This document shows, piece by piece, positions 1-8,418 of a stretch of 64,000 nt of DNA. Position numbers and translations under genes: made by a program. Each line of letters begins with the position of its first letter. Position 1 is the first letter of the stretch. The stretch lies in contig NZ_MAFQ01000010.1 of assembly GCF_002013895.1 (NCBI RefSeq), positions 62,001 through 126,000 of the forward strand, read 5' to 3'. Under the pieces are notes generated by a model. The model saw nothing but the letters and a program-made list of their open reading frames with translations, was not told where the DNA came from and ran no database searches. Source of the DNA: Mycobacteroides franklinii. Its GTDB lineage: Bacteria > Actinomycetota > Actinomycetes > Mycobacteriales > Mycobacteriaceae.

Positions 1-2
1 AG

Positions 3-281
3 ACCGCTGATGTCGCGCTAGCCAGCGATGACCTACGTAAGCTGCTCGATATTCGCGGGCTTGGCGGGCGGGCCGTTGCGGTGATCCGGCAGAACTACGC
101 GATGTCGATCGCGGTCAACGCCATGGGGCTCGTGGTCGGGGCCGGCGGCGCGCTATCCCCGGTGTTGGCGGCCATTCTGCACAACGCGTCATCGGTGGCG
201 GTAGTGACCAACAGCTCGCGCCTCATCGGCTATCAGCTCGACGATGCCCCGGACCATCCACCGGTGGAGGACCACACCTGA
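3..281 (+). CDS. C-terminal end of a heavy-metal P-type ATPase (partial)
   Basis: Open reading frame entering from the left edge in frame 3; only the last 92 residues are present. It starts within the hinge region (TADVALASDD) and continues through the last two hydrophobic helices to an HNASSVAVVTNSSRL motif. That tail is characteristic of P1B/CtpC-like metal exporters of mycobacteria, where it follows the GDGxND hinge and closes the membrane domain. The phosphorylation site and metal-binding residues lie outside the window, so the transported metal cannot be assigned. The stop at 279-281 precedes a convergent SDR gene. Confidence 0.85.
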   Translation, partial: TADVALASDDLRKLLDIRGLGGRAVAVIRQNYAMSIAVNAMGLVVGAGGALSPVLAAILHNASSVAVVTNSSRLIGYQLDDAPDHPPVEDHT

Positions 282-331
282 TTCATCGGGTGCGGCGCGG
301 CACCTAGTTCGCGGATATTGCCGTGGCCGAA

Positions 332-1162
332 CTAGTGTGACTTGGGCACCGAGAGAGCCGTGAACACCGAAAAAAGGTCCTGGTAGCGAGCTCCCATGAC
401 CCGGACGAGCACATCGAGAGCCTTGGCATCGGGTCCGACGAGTACGCGTGGCTTCTTCTTGCGCACGGCGGTGAGGACGATGCGCGCGGCAGCCTTTGGA
501 CTGGTGTTCGCCAGATACTTTTCAAACGTGGCGGCCGCCGCCTGCACATCGATTCCCTCCGCAGCGGTGGCGTTGCGGGCGATTGCAGTCTTCACGCCGC
601 CAGGGTGTACGCAGGTGACGGCGATCGGTTTCTTGCCGATGATCATTTCCTGACGTAGAGACTCGGTAAAGCCGCGTACCGCGAACTTCGCTGCGTTGTA
701 GGCACTCTGGCCGGGCATGGACATCAGGCCGAACAGGCTGGACACATTGATGACGTGGCCGTCGCCGGAGGCGATCAGGTGCGGCAAGAAGGCCTTGGTG
801 CCGTTGACGACACCCCACAAGTTGACATCGAAGATGCGCTCGATGTCCTTGAATGGGCTCGCCCCAACGTCACCCGAGTACGCGACGCCGGCGTTGTTGT
901 AGATCTGATTGACCGTGCCGAAATGATCCTTAATGGCGTCGGCGTAGAGCAGGAAGGACTCGCGCTCAACGACATTGAGTCGAGCGGAATGAACCTCTGC
1001 GCCGAGTGCCCTTACCTGGCGTTCGGTTTCGGCCAGACCTTCGGCGTCGACATCGCTGATGGCCACCTTGGCGCCCGAGCGGGCCAGCTCGATCGCCACA
1101 GCGCGCCCGATGCCCGATCCTGCGCCGGTGACCGCAGCCACCTTTCCGCTAAAGCCGTCCAT
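332..1162 (-). CDS. Short-chain dehydrogenase/reductase (SDR)
   Basis: A 276-residue classical SDR. The Rossmann cofactor motif TGAGSGIG is at about residues 12-19, NNAG at about 89-92, and the catalytic Ser plus SAYNAAK motif (YxxxK) at about 140-160. The fold predicts NAD(P)-dependent oxidation or reduction of a hydroxyl/keto group on an unknown small or lipid substrate in the cytoplasm. The start overlaps the 3' end of the upstream oxygenase gene by 14 bases, so the two are probably translationally coupled and act in one pathway. Length is typical of the family; the substrate cannot be read from the sequence. Confidence 0.9.
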   Translation of the reverse strand: MDGFSGKVAAVTGAGSGIGRAVAIELARSGAKVAISDVDAEGLAETERQVRALGAEVHSARLNVVERESFLLYADAIKDHFGTVNQIYNNAGVAYSGDVGASPFKDIERIFDVNLWGVVNGTKAFLPHLIASGDGHVINVSSLFGLMSMPGQSAYNAAKFAVRGFTESLRQEMIIGKKPIAVTCVHPGGVKTAIARNATAAEGIDVQAAAATFEKYLANTSPKAAARIVLTAVRKKKPRVLVGPDAKALDVLVRVMGARYQDLFSVFTALSVPKSH

Positions 1163-2180
1163 TCCTGTCTCCCTGTCGGTTCGGGGCGTTATCCGGTAGA
1201 GGGGCGCGTCCTTGGCTTAGATCCTCGTATAGCAATTTTCTGGCTATCTCGCGGACTTTGGCCTTGCGGAGGTAGGCGAAATGAGCCTTGACAGAGGGGA
1301 AACCGAGATTGGGGTTCACGACATACGCAATCATGCTGATGTTGCGGCTGAGGTTCAGGAGAGCCCTATAGGCGCGCAGTCGAGCCCTGCGAGCGATGCC
1401 ACGCTGCTCTCCATGCGCCCGGTAGTACGTCGTCTCGTCACCTCCGAAACTCTCAGCGGGAGCAGCTGTGTAGTAGAACAGCGCCAGGGATTGTCGCCAC
1501 GCGCCTTCAGCGACGGGGAGAGGGAATCCGTGCACCGACTCGTCATCGGTGCGAAAGATGAGGGCCCTGCCCCACACGGGAACGACAGTCTGAACGGCCC
1601 GGCCCTCCGTGTCGTAGAGCGACAGGCAACCTCCGTCGTTTGACGACCAGATCTCATTCAAATAGACGATGACGTTGATGCGGCGGTAGAGGTTTAGCGC
1701 GCGAAGATAGTGGAAGTCGGTGTGGGGAGTCAGGATGCCGCCCGCGCCGCTGAGCTGGATGCCACCCCCAAACAGATAAGGATCGGGGAGTAGCTGCTGG
1801 ATGCCGGTAATTTTTTCGAGCACGCTCAGGAAGCGCGGTTCGTTGAGCTCTCTGATCACAGCCTTGAAAGGTTCTGGGATGAGATCGATTTCCGCGCAGA
1901 ACCGCTTGTTCTGGATGTATCCGTCGTCCCATTGGTTCCACCAGGGCCACGAGACACCGGGAAAGGTATCGGCGGCCTCAGCAGGCAAGCGGAGAAAATC
2001 GTCGACCACCAGGTGCGGAAATGGGTCGGCAGTCAGGAATTCGCGGTGCAGATCTGATGCGTCGTGCTCGAGCTTTTCGACCCTGACAACGGTATCTGTC
2101 TTGTGGACTCTCGCGTTGTCGCCTAGATATTTATCGACGGATTCTGTTGGCTCGTTGGCAATTTGATTTTCGATGTGCAT
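1149..2180 (-). CDS. 2-oxoglutarate/Fe(II)-dependent oxygenase (Tpa1/prolyl-hydroxylase-like)
   Basis: 343 residues. The centre contains LTPHTDFHYL, with the H-x-D iron ligands, followed about 80 residues later by a second His in SVHGFPLP. With INVIVYLNEIW this matches the 2OG-Fe(II) oxygenase (P4Hc/Tpa1-type) double-stranded beta-helix. A longer in-frame start exists at 2252, but ATG 2180 has a GAGGAG Shine-Dalgarno about 9 bases upstream and is preferred. It lies directly upstream of, and overlapping, the SDR gene, suggesting a two-step hydroxylation then oxidation. The substrate may be a protein or a small molecule; this is not decided by the sequence. Confidence 0.8.
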   Translation of the reverse strand: MHIENQIANEPTESVDKYLGDNARVHKTDTVVRVEKLEHDASDLHREFLTADPFPHLVVDDFLRLPAEAADTFPGVSWPWWNQWDDGYIQNKRFCAEIDLIPEPFKAVIRELNEPRFLSVLEKITGIQQLLPDPYLFGGGIQLSGAGGILTPHTDFHYLRALNLYRRINVIVYLNEIWSSNDGGCLSLYDTEGRAVQTVVPVWGRALIFRTDDESVHGFPLPVAEGAWRQSLALFYYTAAPAESFGGDETTYYRAHGEQRGIARRARLRAYRALLNLSRNISMIAYVVNPNLGFPSVKAHFAYLRKAKVREIARKLLYEDLSQGRAPLPDNAPNRQGDRNGRL

Positions 2181-2367
2181 CGGACATCTGCTCCTCGCGC
2201 TAGACCATGCGGAGCCTCGATAGCCGACCGCATCGATGTCTGCACGATGCAACAGCGAGCTGGTGCTGCGCCATGGTTTCGGCCCTAACCAAAACGATGT
2301 CGTGCAACATTGGCACGTACGCCTATGACGGCGTGAATGCCAATGCGGCAGGGGAACTCAAGAGGCT

Positions 2368-2570
2368 CTACGCCTTGAGTGGTTGCGTGGCAGGTAGGAC
2401 GTGATTGCCCACCGCCAGCAGGAGGTCGACACTTTGGTGAATGAGTTCGGCCTTGTTTATGGGTAGGTCGCCAGCTAGCCAAGTGGTTGTGCACTCCATC
2501 AGTGCACCGAACAGGTGGACACCGGCGAATCTGATCTTGCCGTCCAGCTCGTCCGGTAGTGCACCACCGA
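2368..2570 (-). pseudogene. Relic of a TetR-family regulator (C-terminal part)
   Basis: The reading frame encodes a helical stretch (IRFAGVHLFGALMECTTTWL, then KAELIHQSVDLLLAVGNHVL) that resembles the C-terminal ligand-binding helices of TetR regulators. No helix-turn-helix half is found upstream in any frame, and the frame upstream of about 2570 has low-complexity, non-protein-like sequence. It is interpreted as the remnant of a decayed regulator, divergent from the DUF2236 relic that follows. Confidence 0.45.
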
Positions 2571-2686
2571 CTTGGAAGCGGCTTGCGCACGCATCAAACC
2601 GAAGAACATGTCGCTTATTTGCGTGCGGGATCAACCGGACATTGCTCCTCACAAAAACGGGCCAGAACGGGCAAAGTGGTAGCGCA

Positions 2687-2822
2687 CAACGGTTCGCCGA
2701 GACGATGCAGTGGGCGCTCAGCGTCATCACCGATGATGGTCTGCTGCCGCAGGGGCCGGACTACGGATCGACTCTGCATGTGCGGCTCATCCACGCGTTC
2801 GTGCGACGACATGTCGCGGGGC
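2687..2822 (+). pseudogene. Relic of a DUF2236 / latex-clearing-protein-like gene
   Basis: About 45 codons read MQWALSVITDDGLLPQGPDY followed by a segment containing HVRLIHAFVRRHV. This resembles the middle of DUF2236 (MpaB/Lcp-type heme oxygenase-like) proteins, where the RLMHAxVR helix is conserved. The flanking sequence in the same frame does not continue the family, so this is a fragment. The orientation, divergent from a TetR relic, mirrors the intact TetR/DUF2236 pair near 8.5 kb. Confidence 0.45.
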
Positions 2823-3063
2823 CTACGTCGGCAATACGAATTCATGCACGGCCTCAGTACCGTCGGCCACGCAACCATCGGCCATTCCGCCAGTTATATC
2901 GGACACGCAGCCTGACTGATTTCCTAACTGTGGCTGGTCAGTTCTATGAAGTGGAGGACTGGCCCGATTCGGTACGTGAAAGCGGAATAGTTTACTAATA
3001 ACCCGCATATTCGATTAATGCGATCAGGTCGCCGCAGCAATGGCTTGTCGTTTTCGAAATGGC

Positions 3064-3957
3064 CTATTTTCCATTCTTCGCAGTGAGGTTCTCGCGGAGC
3101 CATGTGACGAACGTGTCGATGTCCTTCCTTCGTGGGTGGTCTTCCATCCATGTGACGTAATAATCAAGCTGCGCGGGTACCTCGGCCGTCCCAATGCGAA
3201 CGAGCTCGCCGCGCGCCAGAAAGGGCGTTGCCATGTGGCGGCGGATCATCGCCGCCCCGTGTCCCGAGATCACTGCTTGCAGCAGAGCGCCCGCGTCACG
3301 GTAAACCGGGCCTTTTTCGGGAGGGGCATCTTCGATTCCGGCCGCTTCGAAAAATTCCCGCCACGATCGGGATCCGAAGCGGAGCAGTGGGACGTCAACT
3401 AGTTGTTTGTTGCCTAAATCTGGGTAGCGGGCGGCGAAGTCCGGGCTGCAGACACAGATGACGCTGTCTTCGGTCAGGCGCACACTCCTATACCCGTGAG
3501 CGGTGGCCTTCTGGTGCCAGATCCCGATGTCGGCGGTGCGAGGGTCAGGCGGCGTGATATCGGTGTGCGGGGCCACTGTGAACTCTATTTCGGGATACTG
3601 GGCTGTAAACGTACCGAGTTGGGGGATGAGCCAGAACATGGCGAAGTCCGTCATGACACTAAGAAGCAAAGGCGTGACCGCGGCGCCTTGCCGCGCGCTC
3701 GTTTCAGCGAGCGCCTGATCGATCTCGTTCAAGGCCCTTCGGATCCGTGAGGCCAAGCGGCTGCATTCCGGGGTTGGCAGCATCTGCGTTCCTGATCGAA
3801 CGAACAAGGTGATCCCGAGAGACAACTCCAACTGCCGGATTTGGTGGCTGATTGCGCTGTGGGTGACGTAGCGCTCGGTGGCAGCGAGCGAGTAGCTTCT
3901 GCGTCGCTCTGCGGCCTCCAGGGCCCGAAGGCTCGCGTAGTTCACCGGCGGGACCAT
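3064..3957 (-). CDS. LysR-family transcriptional regulator (GcvA-like)
   Basis: 297 residues from ATG 3957. The N-terminal winged helix-turn-helix (about 1-60) contains NYASLRALEAAERRRSYSLA and THSAISHQIRQLE, typical of GcvA/AmpR-type LysR proteins, and the rest forms the periplasmic-binding-protein-like effector domain. ATG 3957 is preferred over the longer frame to 4050 because a GAGGAG motif sits at the proper spacing. It is divergent from the M24 peptidase gene and likely controls it and itself. A near-perfect 8+2+8 inverted repeat lies just upstream of the start. Confidence 0.88.
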   Translation of the reverse strand: MVPPVNYASLRALEAAERRRSYSLAATERYVTHSAISHQIRQLELSLGITLFVRSGTQMLPTPECSRLASRIRRALNEIDQALAETSARQGAAVTPLLLSVMTDFAMFWLIPQLGTFTAQYPEIEFTVAPHTDITPPDPRTADIGIWHQKATAHGYRSVRLTEDSVICVCSPDFAARYPDLGNKQLVDVPLLRFGSRSWREFFEAAGIEDAPPEKGPVYRDAGALLQAVISGHGAAMIRRHMATPFLARGELVRIGTAEVPAQLDYYVTWMEDHPRRKDIDTFVTWLRENLTAKNGK

Positions 3958-3979
3958 CTGGACTCCTCTGCAGGCCCTG

Positions 3980-3997
3980 CGTTGACTGTAGTCAACG
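3980..3997. promoter_or_regulatory. Inverted repeat, candidate LysR operator
   Basis: CGTTGACT-GT-AGTCAACG: two perfect 8-base arms with a 2-base spacer, 23 bases upstream of the LysR start codon and about 180 bases upstream of the divergent peptidase start. LysR regulators commonly bind dyads in the shared promoter region and repress their own gene. Binding by this particular regulator is inferred. Confidence 0.5.
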
Positions 3998-4174
3998 ACT
4001 TTTTCGGCAGAACCGCCTGAAATATTACCCTGATCAGAATTCGTCAACAAAATCTATTCACAGTCCCATTGAAATACTTTCGTTCGATTTGACGGACGCT
4101 TCCGACTAAATTCGAGTTGATCGCGAATCAGTATCGAAAAGAGTTGTACAAATTAATGTGAGGAGAGGGCTGTT

Positions 4175-5005
4175 ATGGGTCACGGTGTGGACTATGACAC
4201 GATTTCAATCAAGTCTCCCGAAGACGTCGCGAAACTCCGGGTCGCGGGAAGCATTGCCGCGAAGGTCCTTGAAGAGATATCGCCGCACGTGCGCCCTGGT
4301 GTCACCACCAACGAGATCAATGCGATCGCACACTCGTTGATTGTGGACAAGTATGGGGCGGAGATCGATCGCGAGGACCTGAGTGGTTATGACGCGAGTC
4401 AGTACGCTTCAATCTCCATCGCGCACAACGATGTCGCGTTCAGCGGCGAGCCGACAGATGCCCCGTTGCGGATCGGTGATCTATTCGGCGTCGATGTCAG
4501 CTTGAAGAAAGATGGCTGGTGCGGGGACACGCAACGGATGTGGATCGTCGGCGACGAGACTTCTTCGGAGGCAAGACTACTCAACGCGGTCGGCTACCAG
4601 GCCATGTGTCTGGGAATCAGCCTGGTGCAACCAGGGGCGAAGATCCAGGACATCGCAGAACGCGTGCAGACTTACGTCGAGTCCTTCGGCTTCTCCATGC
4701 TCCGGGTACCCAGCGGCACCGGACATTCGACGGGTCAGGTGCACGCCGACGGATGGCTCATCCCTTACTACAAAGACCCACGCAACGAAGGGCGCGTACT
4801 GGAGAAGGGGATGGTTATCACTGTGGAGCCGTTCATATGTGCGGGATCTGGAGAAGGTAAGAGGCTTGACACACCCACACGGCCGGCCGTCACCGCGGAT
4901 GGGTCGCTCGCCGTGTACTGGGAGCACGTCGTCGCGGTCACAGACAACGGATGCGAAGTACTCGACCTGCGAAAGGGGGAAGACGTCACCTTCCACTCCC
5001 ACTGA
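4175..5005 (+). CDS. M24-family metallopeptidase (methionine aminopeptidase-like) with altered first His
   Basis: 276 residues; ATG 4175 is preceded by AGGAGAG at good spacing. The pita-bread fold signature is present: GVDVSLKKDGWCGD supplies the two metal Asp ligands, GTGHSTG the metal His, VEPF a metal Glu, and EHVVAV the last Glu. The usual first substrate-binding His of MetAP (CHGIP) is replaced, the corresponding stretch reading AFSGEP. The protein may therefore be a divergent MetAP or another M24 hydrolase (aminopeptidase P/creatinase-like). It is divergently transcribed from a LysR regulator, suggesting inducible expression rather than the housekeeping role of map. Confidence 0.82.
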   Translation: MGHGVDYDTISIKSPEDVAKLRVAGSIAAKVLEEISPHVRPGVTTNEINAIAHSLIVDKYGAEIDREDLSGYDASQYASISIAHNDVAFSGEPTDAPLRIGDLFGVDVSLKKDGWCGDTQRMWIVGDETSSEARLLNAVGYQAMCLGISLVQPGAKIQDIAERVQTYVESFGFSMLRVPSGTGHSTGQVHADGWLIPYYKDPRNEGRVLEKGMVITVEPFICAGSGEGKRLDTPTRPAVTADGSLAVYWEHVVAVTDNGCEVLDLRKGEDVTFHSH

Positions 5006-5174
5006 CAGGAACTCAGAGACAACGGCCCTGCTACAGACATCTGACACGCTGATTGAGAATGCTGCCATGTTGAGTGAGAACGGATGTCGGTTCCGGATTT
5101 AGTTGACCAGCGCAACAAGGTATTTGGCCATCTTCCCGGAGTATTGGGTGGGGTCTGTCCGGATGATGTTGGCC

Positions 5175-5395
5175 ATTCCGTATGACGCTCGAAGGGCTGG
5201 TGTTGAGGGCGGCCACGGTGACGTTTCCTTCAATGGCGTCCGTCGCGGCGAGCTCCCGCCCGAAACTGACATCCAGCAGCTGGGTGACTACCTGGCCACT
5301 GCCCTCAACGGCCTATCGATCCAGGCGGGCGACGCCATACCTCGGCGCAGGCTCCTGGCCCTTATCGAACCCACCTTGAGCGTCTTGCCAAGCTA
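5175..5395 (+). pseudogene. Relic of a TetR regulator (C-terminal domain)
   Basis: The frame reads YDARRAGVEGG...GELPPETDIQQLGDYLATAL, then NGLSIQAG and RRRLLALIEPTLSVLP before a stop at 5394. It resembles the C-terminal ligand domain of TetR regulators (GDLPxDTDxxxLAxxLxxxxxGLSVQA). No DNA-binding half precedes it, so only the 3' part of a former gene remains. Confidence 0.55.
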
Positions 5396-5449
5396 GGGTG
5401 AACAACTAGGCCTAGCTGAGGAATTCGCGCACCGCACACGCGAACTTGG

Positions 5450-5820
5450 CAGGCGCTCTACGTTGCTCAAATGCACCACCGGCAGCACGAGCAGGCGAGC
5501 GCCCGGAATGGCGGCGGCGATCTGCTGGCTGTGGGCCAGCGAGGTCGCCGTGTCAATTAGCCTGCGATCACCAGGTGGGGCGATCAATGAGCGAGATCAC
5601 GCGGTGTAGAGCAGCATCTCGAACTGCCGCATAACAACGGGCCAGTCCAAAGCTGCTGGTGGCCAACAGATCTTTGCGAAAGGGACCGACTGCCTCGGCG
5701 TCGGTGGAAAGCATATAGGCCGGAAACCAGTTCCGCAGAAAGCTCTGCGCTGTCTCCGTCAGATCCATTGCCGCTAGCACGCTGTCGACGAGTTGACTGC
5801 GCTGGCCTCCTAGGCCTCGC
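5450..5820 (-). pseudogene. Relic of an alpha/beta hydrolase (3-oxoadipate enol-lactonase-like)
   Basis: Two minus-strand frames carry successive parts of one PcaD-like protein. The first holds RNWFPAYMLSTDAEA and SFGLARCYAAVRDA, then LIDRPT; the second holds DTATSLAHSQQIAAAIPGAR and VHLSNVER. The junction near 5575-5590 needs at least one frameshift (the bridging sequence can also encode LVIAG in a third frame). The nucleophile-elbow half is missing. It is convergent with the TetR relic, suggesting a lost catabolic locus. Confidence 0.55.
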
Positions 5821-5868
5821 CGGGGCGGGACATGGACATGTATGTCCTGCTCCGAGACCGTATGTAGA

Positions 5869-6147
5869 TCAATCAGCACATGGGGACGGTGTTTTTCGCG
5901 CTGGCGGCTTTTCTCTGCGGATGCTTGGGAACCTGTGGTGCAGTTGGTCGATTAGACGGTAAGCCTCGTAGAGATCTTGACGCATCCGGCGTATCCGCAG
6001 ATGTTTGTTTCGTAGCGTGGACCCGTGCTTTGCGCGCCGTATCTGATGTTCGGTTTCTGAGATCGTGCGCGTCAGTTCATCGACATGCTCGTGCAGCGAT
6101 GTGAGCAGCACGCGGGCTTGGGCCACGGATGTGTCGTCGGCCATCAT
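5869..6147 (-). CDS. Hypothetical small helical protein
   Basis: 92 residues if started at ATG 6147 (a longer frame reaches 6192). The sequence is charged and helical: ARVLLTSLHEHVDELTRTIS, ETEHQIRRAKHG, MRQDLYEAYRLIDQLHHRF. It is probably a short coiled coil. The composition is protein-like, but there is no strong ribosome binding site and it sits inside decaying DNA, so it could be a surviving gene or a fragment. Function unknown. Confidence 0.45.
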   Translation of the reverse strand: MMADDTSVAQARVLLTSLHEHVDELTRTISETEHQIRRAKHGSTLRNKHLRIRRMRQDLYEAYRLIDQLHHRFPSIRREKPPARKTPSPCAD

Positions 6148-6192
6148 CCGACTTGCTGCCAAGACCAGCACCCGCTGGTAGCGAACGCGCAA

Positions 6193-6633
6193 TCAGCCGG
6201 TTTGATCTGCACCGTGGACGGAGCTTCGGTCACGTTGCCCGCACTCCGGTGCCAGATGGGCGTTGCATCCCCTGCGGCCCATGATTTTTGGCCTGGCGTA
6301 CAGCAACATGTCGGCGAGTGTGGAGGCTGGCGCCACTGAGGGGAGACCTGTCGCGGAGTACAGCGCGACGGCAACCGCGGCGAGGCCGCTGTGGTTGGCA
6401 GGATCTTCCATCGTGTGGTGTTAAGTGCCAGCTTCTCATCCATGAGGCCCCCTGTACTGACTGTGACGGCACCATACAGACCCGCAGCAAATATGAAAAG
6501 CTATGTTGTCAACTGCCGCGAAACGGTTGTGCGTGCGCACTTCGTTGAACTACGGCGCCAGGTTCCTGAGACGTCTTGTGTGGAAGAGCGGTCCAAGCGG
6601 GCGTCAACGACGCCGCGAACCTGGTTATCCCCG
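6193..6633. other. Stretch without a supported gene
   Basis: No convincing coding region. A minus-strand frame at about 6285-6411 encodes a protein-like segment (LAAVAVALYSATGLPS, then STLADMLLYARP) but lacks a ribosome binding site and degenerates after about 45 codons. It may be another gene relic. Confidence 0.4.
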
Positions 6634-7434
6634 TCAGGCAACTTGTCCGCGACCGGGATTTGACCGCGACAAGTTACCGTGCTTTCCAACGCTGGGCATC
6701 GTTGCGTGCAGTTCGGCCCGTGCAGCGCGGATTAGTTCAATGCTAATCACCGTTCCCCAGAGGCCGAGCGCCGCTGCCGGGACGTAAACACCGAAGAACC
6801 CGTTGTATGCGAATGGTCCGGTCTTGAGATGATTTACCAGGAATGAGGTGCCGAACAGTGCTCCGCAAAGGAGGCTGAAGTATCCGATCCAACGTGGATG
6901 TAGCTGCCGGTGTTGGGGAGCCGTGAGAACGGGTATCCCAAAGGAGAATATCCAGACAGTGAACAGTGGCCAGATATATAGCAGGAGGTACCAGGCGGCA
7001 TCGTTCAGCATCTGCGGAATTTCAGGGCTGGTCCAAGTTCTGAATGCGGCGATCGCAAAGCAGGCCGGAACAAGGAAGGTCGCCAGTAGCGTTGCGCCGA
7101 AGGTTGTTGCGCTCATGTACGTGAAGATGGGGAGCCTGCCCTCAAGGAGTCTGGTCCTGGCCACGAGCATCGCGCCCCACGGCGCGAAGAATCCTATGCC
7201 GATCACCATGATGAGGGCACCGAGTCGGATCCGATGACTGTTCTGCGCGAACAACGCAGCTATCTCGATTGCCGAAGCGTTGGGGTTTGGCGCCGGGAAC
7301 AGAAGCCGCGCAACAATAATGAGCCCGAATGCATAGAGTGCTCCGCAGATATTTAACGCGACCCCACACCACACCTGTATGCGATATTGCATGTGCGGTT
7401 CCGACGCTTTCCGGGATGGTGCAATGTTTCCCAT
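6634..7434 (-). CDS. Uncharacterised multi-pass membrane protein
   Basis: 266 residues with about seven hydrophobic segments (for example WCGVALNICGALYAFGLIIV near the start and LGALIMVIGIGFFAPWGAML further on). No enzyme motif is visible. It may start at ATG 7434 or at the internal ATG encoding MQYRIQVW (7392). It lies upstream of no clear partner; the next gene on the same strand (DUF2236) ends 127 bases before it, so the two may be co-transcribed. The transported or sensed molecule is unknown. Confidence 0.65.
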   Translation of the reverse strand: MGNIAPSRKASEPHMQYRIQVWCGVALNICGALYAFGLIIVARLLFPAPNPNASAIEIAALFAQNSHRIRLGALIMVIGIGFFAPWGAMLVARTRLLEGRLPIFTYMSATTFGATLLATFLVPACFAIAAFRTWTSPEIPQMLNDAAWYLLLYIWPLFTVWIFSFGIPVLTAPQHRQLHPRWIGYFSLLCGALFGTSFLVNHLKTGPFAYNGFFGVYVPAAALGLWGTVISIELIRAARAELHATMPSVGKHGNLSRSNPGRGQVA

Positions 7435-7560
7435 ATGGTTCTACCTGTTTCAACGGGGGCGGCACCGCTAACGCACGTGCTGGGGTAGCGGTGGGACTTG
7501 TGGTATGAAAGGCGTTCCCGGGCAAATCATCTCAGCCCTGGCGGTAGATGAGACTGATGG

Positions 7561-8415
7561 TCAGACAAGTTGTTTGCCTCGGGCGATTCTGCGACGAAGG
7601 TCCCACAGGTAGTAGTTGAACGGGAACATGCGGACCAATGCGGGCGACCGGCTGAGTATCGTGCCAGCGGTGCGCGTAACCTGCTCGAATCGGCGTTGTT
7701 GAGAATCGGTCCATGACATTTGCATCTGTGCGCGCAGCTGCGGCGGCAGGAACCCGGTGACGAAGAAGCGGTGGCTACCCGCGAATGCCCAGCGCAGCGG
7801 CAGTGGCAGCATCTCTAGGTCGATCAGGGCGTTGAAGTAGGCGCGCACTGTGTCGTCGATTGAGGCGAGTGCGAGGTTCTCGTCCCAGTACCTCGCGAAG
7901 GCGGCACGATCTGCCGGCCACATAGCCGGTGGAAGCTGCAGTGTTGTGCCCAGTCGCGCGCAATGTTGATAGAGCGCGTCTGCCTCTGCGTCGGGAATTG
8001 GCCCGTATAGCAGTGTGGTGGTGTCGGTGACGCCCTTGTAAAGGCACGCTGCGACCCAGAGCTGCAGATTTTTGTCGAACGCGTTGTACTTCACCGGGCT
8101 GTCGGGTCCGGACCGCACCTGTCGGTGTGAGACGTTGACCGCGTTGCGGTATGTGCGTCGTTCCTCGTCGGTGCCCAGGATGGCAACCGCTAGGTAGCTC
8201 AGCGTCGTCCGCAACCGTTTGATCGGGTGCAACATGACGCTCCCGCTGTGCACGGGGCTTTCGATCACCCCGTAGCCGATCGGCGCCTGGCTTAACTGCA
8301 TGATCACATTGGCTGTTCCATTGACGAATGCGGCGATCCCCGTTGTGTAGTCCTCGGGATTGAAGTCAGCCGCCGGATTAAACCCGGGCTGAATCTCCTG
8401 CTGTGAAGCGGTCAT
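7561..8415 (-). CDS. DUF2236 (MpaB-type oxygenase-like) protein
   Basis: 284 residues. The DUF2236 core is seen in GSVMLHPIKRLRTTLSYLAV, RTYRNAVNVSHRQV, NAFDKNLQLWVAACLY and FALRWAF-like helices near the C-terminus. Relatives include latex-clearing protein and fungal MpaB, which use a heme b; the conserved His residues (HP and SHRQV) fit a heme ligand. The likely role is oxidation of a hydrophobic substrate. The gene is preceded with almost no gap by a 36-codon frame and is divergent from a TetR regulator that probably represses it. Confidence 0.85.
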   Translation of the reverse strand: MTASQQEIQPGFNPAADFNPEDYTTGIAAFVNGTANVIMQLSQAPIGYGVIESPVHSGSVMLHPIKRLRTTLSYLAVAILGTDEERRTYRNAVNVSHRQVRSGPDSPVKYNAFDKNLQLWVAACLYKGVTDTTTLLYGPIPDAEADALYQHCARLGTTLQLPPAMWPADRAAFARYWDENLALASIDDTVRAYFNALIDLEMLPLPLRWAFAGSHRFFVTGFLPPQLRAQMQMSWTDSQQRRFEQVTRTAGTILSRSPALVRMFPFNYYLWDLRRRIARGKQLV

Positions 8416-8418
8416 ATT

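Larger units (their letters stand above)
2253..3063. other. Degenerate intergenic stretch between oxygenase and LysR genes
   Basis: Apart from the two gene relics listed separately, no credible coding region with a start, ribosome binding site and protein-like composition is seen here. Frames are interrupted and overlap on both strands. The AT-richer end near 2990-3020 contains the words TTTACT...AACCCGC.ATATTC, which partly recur near 12.3 kb. Confidence 0.5.

Noticed and set aside
755..1291. Long plus-strand open frame opposite the SDR gene
   Set aside because: It runs antisense to a well supported SDR gene, has no ribosome binding site, and its protein lacks any family feature; high GC produces such frames.
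2441..2998. 185-codon plus-strand frame as an intact gene
   Set aside because: Only about 45 codons in its middle are family-like; the rest is low quality, so it is listed as a relic.
5006..5110. Terminator after the M24 peptidase gene
   Set aside because: No stable stem-loop with T-run is seen after the stop codon.
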